A DNA stretch of 5,989 bases. Source: Spirochaetaceae bacterium (GTDB lineage Bacteria > Spirochaetota > Spirochaetia > Treponematales > Breznakiellaceae). A program made the position numbers and the translations under genes. The stretch lies in NCBI GenBank assembly GCA_031278935.1, contig JAITJK010000238.1, forward strand, positions 1 to 5,989. The letters are read 5' to 3'. Below are positions 1 to 5,477 of this stretch, piece by piece (positions within the stretch are counted from its first letter, which is position 1; every line of letters begins with the position of its first letter). The notes under the pieces are model-generated. The model was not told where the DNA came from and made no database searches. It worked only from the letters and a program-made list of their open reading frames with translations.

Positions 1-1
1 G

Positions 2-1003
2 ACCATTGGCAGTGCTCTGGCTCATAACATGACCAAGACCCAAGAGGCGGTTAACCGCATCACCGCGAATCTCCAGAGCATCCAAGATAAGGTGAGCCAT
101 CAATCCGAGAGTGTCAGCCGCACCAACGCGGCCATGGAACAGATCACCGGCACCATCAGCAATCTCAATGACCCGGTAAACCGTCAAACCACGAGTGTTG
201 CCGCCTCTTCCTCGGCGGTAGAAGAGCTGCTGGCTAATATCCACACGGTAACCCAGACCCTTATCAAAAACGCGGACAACGTGAAGAAGCTGATGGAGGC
301 TTCGGAGGTGGGGAAAACTGGCCTTCAGGACGTGTCCAGTGATATTCGGGAAATCGCCCAGGAATCCGCAGGGCTTTTGGAGATCAACGCGGTTATGGAA
401 AACATCGCGAGCCAAACGAACCTCTTGAGCATGAATGCCGCCATTGAAGCGGCTCATGCCGGGGAAGCGGGTAAGGGTTTCGCGGTAGTGGCCGATGAAA
501 TCCGCAAGCTTGCGGAGAGTTCCGGAGAACAGTCCAAGACCATTGCGGTGGTGCTGAAGAAAATTCAGGAATCCATCGCCAAGATACGGGATTCCACAGA
601 CAACGTGCTTAACCGGTTTGAGGCCATAGACCAGGGGATCAAGGTGGTATCGGATCAGGAAGAGCATATTCGGAACGCTATGGAAGAGCAGGGTTCCGGC
701 AGCAAAGAGATTTTGGAATCTATAGATATGTTAAACGATGTAACCAATGAGGTTAAGCGCGGTTCTGACGAGATGCAAATAGGGAGTAAACAGGTAATTC
801 TGGAGAGTAAGAATCTGGGCATGATGACCCAGGAGATAACCAAGGCCATGGACGAGATGACCCATGCGGTGGATAAGATAAATGCCGCAGTGCATACGGT
901 GAACGCCATAAGCAGCCAGAACAAAGAAGGCATCGACGTCCTTGTTGAAGCAGTCTCAAAATTCAAAGTTCCGGCCTCCAGGGGCCTTAATGCCCGCAGC
1001 TAG
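2..1003 (+). CDS. Methyl-accepting chemotaxis protein, C-terminal signalling part (5' end outside window)
   Basis: The reading frame is open from the left edge (base 2) to a TAG stop, giving 333 residues. The ATG at 29 is internal, because the frame upstream of it is open and reads as continuous coiled coil (TIGSALAHN). The product is the cytoplasmic signalling domain of a chemoreceptor, which controls the CheA kinase through CheW. The hairpin tip is unmistakable: IASQTNLLSMNAAIEAA followed by HAGEAGKGFAVVADEIRKLAE, encoded at about 407-515. Long amphipathic helices rich in Ala, Glu, Ser and Gln flank it, as expected for the antiparallel bundle with methylation helices. The sensor, membrane and HAMP parts would lie to the left and are not visible. 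The protein ends about 10 residues beyond the usual KFKV ending, and I see no CheR-docking pentapeptide. The wording of the tip is typical of Treponema receptors. The family call is very secure; the ligand cannot be told. Confidence 0.96.
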   Translation, partial: TIGSALAHNMTKTQEAVNRITANLQSIQDKVSHQSESVSRTNAAMEQITGTISNLNDPVNRQTTSVAASSSAVEELLANIHTVTQTLIKNADNVKKLMEASEVGKTGLQDVSSDIREIAQESAGLLEINAVMENIASQTNLLSMNAAIEAAHAGEAGKGFAVVADEIRKLAESSGEQSKTIAVVLKKIQESIAKIRDSTDNVLNRFEAIDQGIKVVSDQEEHIRNAMEEQGSGSKEILESIDMLNDVTNEVKRGSDEMQIGSKQVILESKNLGMMTQEITKAMDEMTHAVDKINAAVHTVNAISSQNKEGIDVLVEAVSKFKVPASRGLNARS

Positions 1004-1009
1004 CCGCGT

Positions 1010-1077
1010 GTCATTGCAAGCGCAGCGAAGTAATCCAGCACCTGCGCTAGGCCTCTGGGGGGGTTGCTCGCCATGAC
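1010..1077. repeat. REP/MITE-like dispersed palindromic repeat
   Basis: This element starts 6 bp after the chemoreceptor stop codon. It is bounded by imperfect inverted arms, GTCATTGCAAGC (1010-1021) and GCTCGCCATGAC (1066-1077), which match at 10 of 12 positions. Inside is a perfect 7-bp inverted repeat, AGCGCAG (1019-1025) with CTGCGCT (1042-1048). The left arm closely resembles a widespread intergenic repeat core (GTCATTGCGAGCG, then a GCGAAGCAATCC-like stretch) that I recall from several bacterial genomes, including treponemes. It encodes nothing convincing. It may act as an RNA hairpin that stabilises or ends the receptor transcript. The structure is seen in the sequence; dispersal through the genome is inferred from memory of similar elements. 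Confidence 0.65.
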
Positions 1078-1275
1078 AGGCTGCTCACTCCGCTCTTTTG
1101 ACACGGAGTCAGACCTTCTGGGAACTCGCCTTAGCGCCTGCCCTGTACTCGCTCTGGTGCTTTCTGGGATCAGCCCCTTGTCAATCGAGCTCATGTAAAA
1201 AAATAAAAAAATTGCCTCCATAATAAAGCAATACGGGTTCTCGTGCCATTTAATCTGTAGTGAATTTTCAACGTT
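1078..1275. other. Intergenic region upstream of the LRR lipoprotein gene
   Basis: No gene is visible here. A perfect 6-bp inverted repeat with an 11-nt loop, ACTCCG (1087-1092) and CGGAGT (1104-1109), lies just beyond the dispersed repeat and may belong to the same composite element. From 1196 to 1213 the sequence turns A-rich, then AT-rich up to the ribosome binding site, which is where a promoter for the downstream lipoprotein would be expected. A TTGTCA at 1178-1183 followed 17 bp later by AAATAA (1201-1206) is the best sigma-70-like pair I find, but it is weak. A reading frame on the minus strand crosses this region; it starts inside the repetitive linker of the lipoprotein gene and has no family resemblance. 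Confidence 0.4.
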
Positions 1276-1280
1276 GGAGG
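1276..1280 (+). promoter_or_regulatory. Ribosome binding site deciding the LRR lipoprotein start
   Basis: GGAGG lies 5 nt before the ATG at 1286. This rules out the upstream in-frame TTG at 1274, which overlaps the site, and the ATG at 1282, which is out of frame. Translation therefore starts at 1286 and gives a 357-residue precursor. Confidence 0.8.
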
Positions 1281-1285
1281 TATGT

Positions 1286-2359
1286 ATGTTCACAAGCGGA
1301 AACGCGCAGAAGCATCCACGGTCGGGGATAGGCTCGGCGACGATGTGGGGAGTAGGACTGCTGGTCCTGTTCATGGCATGTACGGGAATCCTGTTTTTTA
1401 CCGGATGCGAACAACCCAATGATTCGGTTACCTCGGAAACCCCAGAGGAAACCGAGGAATCAGACAACCAAAACCCAAACGGGGATAAGGAGACCCCAGA
1501 GCCCGGTAAACCGGATACACCGGATACACCGGATAAGCCAAATGACCTGGATAAGCCCGAGGGCTCCGATGAGCCGGACGAACCGGATGAACCCACCGAG
1601 GCGAATACGCCGGACGAGCCGGATACCCCGGTTCCGCCCCCGGAAGAACCGGAGGCCCAGGCGGAACTGACCGGAGCAGAAGCGGTGGAGACCTATCTAG
1701 CCACCTTGCCGGAGAATACGGAAGCCGCTCCCTACCGGATTAAGGTCAACGGCATTGATCTTTCCAAGAACAGTACCGCTAAGGAGAGTGTTAGAAACCT
1801 TTACAAGGCCATTAGTCGATATGTGTCCTTGGACCTCACGGGCTGTACAGGAGCGTCCCTGGTCAATGTTACCGTCAAGACGGCTCCGGGCAAGGCATAC
1901 TTAGTCTCCCTCACCCTACCGGATTCAGTGGAGACGATTGAACTTAACGCGTTCTCCGATTGTACGGCCCTTGCCTCGGTGAATATGCCTCAGGTCAAGA
2001 CTATAAATCATGGGGCCTTTAGTAAAGTAACTACCCTGACTTCGGTGTATATGCCCAAGGTAGCAACGATAGAAGCGGGCAAGAACACGTCCGACGGGGC
2101 TTTCTATCAGTGTACGGCCTTAACCGCAGTATCCATGCCTAAGCTGAGTTCTGTGGGTGATTATGCCTTCTACAACTGTTCGGCTCTGCAATCCCTTACT
2201 CTCGGCTCTACCCCGCCTGAACTGGGAACCAATACCTTTAAAGGCGCGGATGCTCTTAAAGCCCTCTATGTTCCCGCCACCGCAGTGGAGCACTATAAGA
2301 CCACTACCAAGGCAAACTGGACCAACGCCTTAAAAGAAAAAGTGCAGGCCCAGCCCTAG
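1286..2359 (+). CDS. Surface lipoprotein with acidic Pro-rich linker and BspA-type leucine-rich repeats
   Basis: The product is a predicted 357-residue exported lipoprotein. Residues 20-41 form a hydrophobic segment ending in FTGC, a relaxed lipobox with Cys41 as the likely lipidated residue. Residues 44-124 are an acidic linker rich in Pro, Asp, Glu and Thr, with PDT, PDK and DEP units, that probably holds the rest away from the membrane. From about 206 come leucine-rich repeats of the BspA/LRR_5 type, each shaped like LxSVxMPxVxxIxxxAFxxCTA: 206-228, 229-250, 251-278, 279-300 and 301-323. They end in a typical cap (LYVPATAVEHYK and following). The third repeat has about six extra residues near 264-271. 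Such domains in treponemes and oral bacteria bind host or bacterial surfaces; a role in adhesion is inferred only. The preferred start is ATG 1286 behind GGAGG. It stands alone, facing the transporter gene. Confidence 0.85.
   Translation: MFTSGNAQKHPRSGIGSATMWGVGLLVLFMACTGILFFTGCEQPNDSVTSETPEETEESDNQNPNGDKETPEPGKPDTPDTPDKPNDLDKPEGSDEPDEPDEPTEANTPDEPDTPVPPPEEPEAQAELTGAEAVETYLATLPENTEAAPYRIKVNGIDLSKNSTAKESVRNLYKAISRYVSLDLTGCTGASLVNVTVKTAPGKAYLVSLTLPDSVETIELNAFSDCTALASVNMPQVKTINHGAFSKVTTLTSVYMPKVATIEAGKNTSDGAFYQCTALTAVSMPKLSSVGDYAFYNCSALQSLTLGSTPPELGTNTFKGADALKALYVPATAVEHYKTTTKANWTNALKEKVQAQP
1511..1537 (+). repeat. 9-bp tandem repeat in the lipoprotein linker
   Basis: Two perfect copies of CCGGATACA (1511-1519 and 1520-1528) are followed by a diverged third (CCGGATAAG, 1529-1537), encoding PDT-PDT-PDK at residues 76-84. 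Degenerate versions (ccggacgaa, ccggatgaa) recur further along the linker at about 1570-1630. The 9-bp unit keeps frame, so copy-number change would alter linker length without breaking the gene. Confidence 0.7.
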
Positions 2360-2370
2360 ACCCCCACTCT

Positions 2371-2393
2371 CAGGGGCGATACCATCGCCCCTG
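2371..2393. terminator. Perfect 10-bp hairpin between convergent genes, possible bidirectional terminator
   Basis: CAGGGGCGAT (2371-2380) and ATCGCCCCTG (2384-2393) pair perfectly around a 3-nt loop, ACC. The hairpin sits in the 47-bp gap between the stop codons of the lipoprotein and the transporter genes. It lacks a proper T tract on either strand (only GTTTC after it on the plus strand), so it is not a textbook intrinsic terminator. Its placement and strength still suggest it ends or protects both transcripts. Confidence 0.6.
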
Positions 2394-2406
2394 GTTTCAG
2401 GGCCTA

Positions 2407-3366
2407 TCAGTCCAGTTCTCGAAGCCCGTACCCTTCCGGGGTATTCGCGTTACGGTCCCCGATAGGCTCTATATGCACCACAATATCATAGACCCCTTCC
2501 ACCCGTTCCTTGATAGCCTTTTCAACCTGGGAAGCGATCCTATGGGCTTCCTGCACCGTGAGCTGAGGATCCACCTCAATATCAATATCAATATCCCAGT
2601 ACCCGGCAATACGCCGCATCCGGGTCCGGTGAGGATTTCCCGCCCCCTCAATCGTATGAACCGCCTCAAAAACCGCCTGATAGGATTCCCTGCCGGGACC
2701 TCCGTCCATGAGTTCCAAATTAGTTTCCATAAAAATGCCAATGGCGGATTTGATAATCCAAAACCCTACCAGGACAGCCGCAGCCGAATCAATGAACGCG
2801 ATCCCCAGAAGGCGGGAGAGGCCAAGCCCCAGGAAAACGCCCAGGGAAAGAACCACATCTGCGGCCATGTTCTTCCCATTAGCGTGCAGCATCGGAGAGT
2901 TAGCCCGCCTGCCAAACCAGTGCAGCAGTCCCGCTAAAATACTCTTACCCAAAACCGATGCCAGGCTCACCCCCAGGGCAGCGGGTCCCGGTGCTTCGAC
3001 CTGAAGGCCCTGGATACCCGCCGCCAGGGCCTTCCCTGCATTGAGGACGAGCTGCGCTCCCGCAAAGAATAAGCTGAAGGCCACAAGCGCCGTGGCCACG
3101 GTCTGCGCCCGCCCGTGCCCCCAGGGGTGTTCGGGGTCTGCAGGCCGGGCAATCACCCCGGCTACGAAGATGGACATCAGGGCTATGAGCACGTCCACTG
3201 AGGAATCAATACCGTCCCCCAACACCGCCAAGCTCTGGGTCTTGAAGCCACAGCCTATCTTAAGGACCGCCAAGAGGCTATTACCCACAAGAGCGATAAA
3301 GGATGCAGTTTTTATCATCCCCGCCTGGCTTCCAGACGCGGGTAATTTGCTTTCTCTCAACTTCAA
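2407..3366 (-). CDS. Cation diffusion facilitator (CDF) family metal transporter
   Basis: The 319-residue product has usual CDF length and exports a divalent metal in exchange for protons. About six membrane segments can be seen (roughly 18-40, 46-70, 89-110, 127-150, 168-186 and 189-212), followed by the cytoplasmic metallochaperone-like domain (about 220-305). Family motifs are LAVLGDGIDSSVD in TM2, with the metal pair Asp54 and Asp58, then PEHPWGHGRAQ after TM2, and NMAAD in TM5, with Asn166 and Asp170. The C-terminal domain keeps the EAH and IVVHIEP stretches. Asn166 stands where zinc transporters such as YiiP have His, so the substrate may not be zinc; manganese or iron is possible. The start is TTG 3366: an in-frame stop lies just upstream and an AAGGAG lies 11 nt before it. 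A later start at Met17 (ATG) would shorten only the tail before TM1. The gene is divergent from the NlpC/P60 gene. Confidence 0.92.
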   Translation of the reverse strand: MKLRESKLPASGSQAGMIKTASFIALVGNSLLAVLKIGCGFKTQSLAVLGDGIDSSVDVLIALMSIFVAGVIARPADPEHPWGHGRAQTVATALVAFSLFFAGAQLVLNAGKALAAGIQGLQVEAPGPAALGVSLASVLGKSILAGLLHWFGRRANSPMLHANGKNMAADVVLSLGVFLGLGLSRLLGIAFIDSAAAVLVGFWIIKSAIGIFMETNLELMDGGPGRESYQAVFEAVHTIEGAGNPHRTRMRRIAGYWDIDIDIEVDPQLTVQEAHRIASQVEKAIKERVEGVYDIVVHIEPIGDRNANTPEGYGLRELD

Positions 3367-3377
3367 GACAGGCCTAG

Positions 3378-3383
3378 CTCCTT
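3378..3383 (-). promoter_or_regulatory. Ribosome binding site supporting a TTG start for the CDF gene
   Basis: On the minus strand AAGGAG lies 11 nt before TTG 3366. The spacing is on the long side, but this is the only strong Shine-Dalgarno match near the 5' end of the frame, and an in-frame TAA overlaps this region, so no earlier start is possible. Confidence 0.6.
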
Positions 3384-3461
3384 ATAAATATAAAAGAAGA
3401 TGGAAAAAATAGAAATTTTATCGGCAAATAGACCAAAGGAGTATAGCCCTTCTCTAGAAAA

Positions 3462-3477
3462 ATTCAGTATACTGAAT
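3462..3477. promoter_or_regulatory. Perfect 16-bp palindrome, candidate operator in a divergent promoter region
   Basis: ATTCAGTATACTGAAT reads identically on both strands, with 8-bp half-sites and no spacer. It lies in the 146-bp region between the divergently transcribed CDF and NlpC/P60 genes, 35 bp before the latter's ATG. Its centre contains TATACT in both orientations, a fair -10 hexamer, so a bound dimeric repressor could block either promoter. I find no convincing -35 partner and cannot assign the site to a known regulator family. Confidence 0.5.
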
Positions 3478-3498
3478 ACCATCTTACCTGAGATCTAT

Positions 3499-3504
3499 AA
3501 GGGA
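3499..3504 (+). promoter_or_regulatory. Ribosome binding site of the NlpC/P60 gene
   Basis: AAGGGA lies 8 nt before ATG 3513. It fixes the start so that the product begins with a short Lys-containing region followed by a hydrophobic signal-peptide core. Confidence 0.65.
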
Positions 3505-3512
3505 ATGATACT

Positions 3513-4148
3513 ATGAATACTAAGAAAAGTCTGTGCGTGACGTGGCTAGTATGCTGGTTTATTCTGATAGTCCCCTCGGTTTTTGCCAACGATAGCCTCA
3601 AAGCTATCGATGATAGCTTCAGGGCTATTGATGATAGCCTCACGACTATTGACGAGCTCTCCAAGGCCCTCAACGATGACCTTGAGGCTCTTGACCAGCG
3701 CCTCAAGGCGCTCAACGATGAGCTCAAAGCCCGCAACGAGCGGCCTCAGGCCATGGACGAGCGCCTTCGACAGGCTATCATTGAAACGGCAAAGCAGTAT
3801 CAGGGTGTTTCGTATCGGTATGGTGCGGAATCCCCCAAGGGCTTTGATTGTTCCGGTTTTGTCCGATATGTCTATCGTACCGCCGCCGGGATTGAGCTTC
3901 CCCGGACTTCCAAGACCATAAACGCCGCCGGGCAATCCGTGGGCATAACCGAGGCGAAGGAAGGGGATGTGGTGGTCTTTGCTTCGCAAGGGGTCGTCAA
4001 TCATGTGGCCATCTTGCTGGATGAGGATTCGGTGATCCACGCAGTATCCCTGGGACCCAAGACTGGGGTGATCATTTCCTCCCTGGAGGACCGGTATTTT
4101 GGGCCCCGGATCATCGGGGCGCGGTCCTTTCTACAACCTCTGGAATAA
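3513..4148 (+). CDS. Exported NlpC/P60 peptidoglycan hydrolase with heptad-repeat stalk
   Basis: The 211-residue product is predicted to cut peptide bonds in the peptidoglycan stem or cross-bridge. Residues 1-25 are a signal peptide (basic N-end, hydrophobic core, likely cleavage after VFA). Residues 26-88 are nine uninterrupted seven-residue repeats with consensus [N/D][D/E]xLxA[I/L], predicted to form a coiled coil. The NlpC/P60 domain spans about 89-205. It has the nucleophile Cys113 in FDCSGFV, His164 in NHVAILL and His176 in VIHAVS. The 51- and 12-residue spacings match what I recall for the Cys-His-His triad of E. coli Spr/MepS, so the active site looks intact. The protein works in the periplasm; no lipobox is evident, since the Cys residues at 8 and 14 lie within the signal region. 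Coiled coils elsewhere in cell-wall hydrolases such as PcsB and EnvC-type regulators control activity; that role here is inferred. It may be co-transcribed with the PilZ gene 66 bp downstream. Confidence 0.92.
   Translation: MNTKKSLCVTWLVCWFILIVPSVFANDSLKAIDDSFRAIDDSLTTIDELSKALNDDLEALDQRLKALNDELKARNERPQAMDERLRQAIIETAKQYQGVSYRYGAESPKGFDCSGFVRYVYRTAAGIELPRTSKTINAAGQSVGITEAKEGDVVVFASQGVVNHVAILLDEDSVIHAVSLGPKTGVIISSLEDRYFGPRIIGARSFLQPLE
3588..3776 (+). repeat. Nine tandem 21-bp (heptad) repeats in the NlpC/P60 gene
   Basis: Nine back-to-back 21-bp units encode residues 26-88 without a single inserted or lost residue. The first three units are alike at DNA level (each carries GATAGC followed by CTC or TTC), which points to tandem duplication, while later units keep the protein pattern with diverged codons. 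Hydrophobic residues at positions 4 and 7 of each unit give classic coiled-coil spacing. Unit 8 has Pro78 at position 4, which should break the helix just before the catalytic domain. Confidence 0.9.
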
Positions 4149-4203
4149 CCGTATCCTTGCATAGATAAAGACCCCACAGTGATGGTAAGGGTGAGAATTT
4201 TTT

Positions 4204-4209
4204 AGGAGG
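4204..4209 (+). promoter_or_regulatory. Ribosome binding site of the PilZ gene
   Basis: AGGAGG, a full-strength Shine-Dalgarno sequence, lies 5 nt before ATG 4215. It is preceded by a T-run (4198-4203). The 66-bp gap from the upstream gene contains no convincing terminator hairpin. Confidence 0.75.
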
Positions 4210-4214
4210 GTTTT

Positions 4215-5477
4215 ATGTCCGTACCGATAACGCGTATAGAAAAAGACTTCATGATCAACCTGCTCTATAATGAACAAATTCCTATCACCTATGTGCATAA
4301 TCACATCAAGTATATCTTAAAAATTGAACGGTATACTAAAGACCAGCTCTACTTTACTTCGAATCAGCCGGTAGAAGACGTGGTAAGTGGTAAAATGTCC
4401 GAACTGCTTTTTACATATAACACTATGCCTATGGCCTTCATGATAGAACTACACGTTCTGGACCAGACGTTTCTGGATCAGAGTACCCATTTCGTGGGGA
4501 ATATACCGGAAAGCTTGTACAAAAACTTGGATCGTTCCCATAGGCGAGTAGACTTTCCCCAAAATATGGAAGTCAAGTTTCTCCTTGAGGAGGATCAGTA
4601 CATTCTTCCCTTCTCTCTGGTGGATGTCGAGCCTTTTGAGGAAACCGAAGGAGCCTTAGCGGGCATCATCGAACCGGAGACCCCGGACGTTGCAGGGGTA
4701 CTTGCGGCCCTGGACCGCTATATCCCTACTATTGCCGACGGCTATAAGGTGCTGTTTTTTAAGGATAACCTCTCATTAAGTTTTGAAGAGCAGCTAATCG
4801 CTAAAAATGCTAAGGCATTGTTTTTACCCGCCATAACAAGCGGGTACTTTCCCGAACCCGATACTGCGGCCTATCCAGAAGCCCATCTCATCACCGAAAA
4901 TCTGTTTAAAAAGCACCTCAAAAATATGGGCGTAAATCCCTCTTTTATGGATAAAGCCCTCTATCATTTTTTTGAGTCTAAAAAGGGCAGCGGTATTTTG
5001 GCGGATTGCTGGATTCCCCTTCTGTTTCAGGGCTACATGATTGGCGCTCTTCGGGTATGGGTAAAGAACGAAGAAAAAATCCCCTTGGACTATACGGTCC
5101 TTACACCCCTTTACCACTATGCCCAAGCCCTCATCCAAGCCCAGAAAGAGCAGGGGTATTATGAATCCTACCGTATTAAAGACCCCTTGATGACCGCCAC
5201 GGGGGTGGATATAAGCAGCTCGGGAATCCGTTTCAGCTATCCCTATTCACCGATTACTAACGCCATGCCGCTGAATAGTACGGTTACCCTCAAATTGCTA
5301 ATACCCCCCCCCGTACAGCGTACGATCAACGTAACCGCTCAAATAGTACGCTCCTACAAGAAAAGGGATACCATTTTCTTTGGGTGCCGGTTTATGGATA
5401 TCTCTGCCGAAGATACACAGTTTCTGTTTGAATATATCTATGGGTTCCCTTCGCAGATACAGAAGTGCCCCTCATAA
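4215..5477 (+). CDS. PilZ-domain c-di-GMP effector with a central GAF-like segment
   Basis: The 420-residue product has no signal peptide or membrane segment and is probably cytoplasmic. Residues about 12-105 resemble a YcgR-like PilZN domain. They lead directly into RSHRR (107-111), an RxxxR motif followed by VDFP, the usual entry into a PilZ barrel. The second half of the c-di-GMP signature, DISSSG (332-337, DxSxxG), comes only about 220 residues later. It is followed by typical PilZ strands, including TAQIVRSY and FFGCRFMDIS, and a C-terminal helix. Between them, about 157-312 looks GAF-like (IPLLFQGYMIGALRVW at 267-282, then a long helix). No second RxxxR precedes 332; only Arg320 is near. 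Spirochaete proteins annotated with DUF1577 and PilZ may be relatives, but I cannot confirm this. The role is probably c-di-GMP control of motility or the envelope; the target is unknown. Its 3' end overlaps uxaC by 6 bp. Confidence 0.8.
   Translation: MSVPITRIEKDFMINLLYNEQIPITYVHNHIKYILKIERYTKDQLYFTSNQPVEDVVSGKMSELLFTYNTMPMAFMIELHVLDQTFLDQSTHFVGNIPESLYKNLDRSHRRVDFPQNMEVKFLLEEDQYILPFSLVDVEPFEETEGALAGIIEPETPDVAGVLAALDRYIPTIADGYKVLFFKDNLSLSFEEQLIAKNAKALFLPAITSGYFPEPDTAAYPEAHLITENLFKKHLKNMGVNPSFMDKALYHFFESKKGSGILADCWIPLLFQGYMIGALRVWVKNEEKIPLDYTVLTPLYHYAQALIQAQKEQGYYESYRIKDPLMTATGVDISSSGIRFSYPYSPITNAMPLNSTVTLKLLIPPPVQRTINVTAQIVRSYKKRDTIFFGCRFMDISAEDTQFLFEYIYGFPSQIQKCPS

Noticed and set aside
655..966. 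Minus-strand frames within the chemoreceptor gene
   Set aside because: Antisense shadows of a highly conserved signalling domain, with no independent support.
1010..1109. CRISPR array or attachment site in the first intergenic gap
   Set aside because: The repeats here are inverted, not regularly spaced direct repeats, and there is no adjacent integrase, cas or tRNA gene.
1274..1285. Upstream TTG start for the lipoprotein
   Set aside because: The TTG overlaps the GGAGG that serves the ATG at 1286 and has no ribosome binding site of its own.
1000..1596. Minus-strand 198-codon open frame rich in Ser and Gly
   Set aside because: It is the antisense of the repetitive Pro/Asp/Glu linker and of the dispersed repeat. 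Its composition simply mirrors the linker repeats, and it shows no family motif.
2473..3004. Two plus-strand open frames antisense to the CDF gene
   Set aside because: They lie wholly inside a well-supported transporter gene on the other strand, have no recognisable domain and no ribosome binding site.
3546..4040. Minus-strand 164-codon frame, and a +1-shifted plus-strand frame, across the NlpC/P60 gene
   Set aside because: Their apparent repeats are shadows of the 21-bp heptad units. The NlpC/P60 frame has the catalytic triad, signal peptide and ribosome binding site.
4149..4203. Possible terminator before the PilZ gene (ACCC/GGGT then a T run)
   Set aside because: Only about four base pairs can form before the T run, too weak to call. 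The T run more likely belongs to the leader in front of the ribosome binding site.
4824..5138. Minus-strand 104-codon frame inside the PilZ gene
   Set aside because: Antisense shadow with no motif; the plus-strand gene covers it fully.
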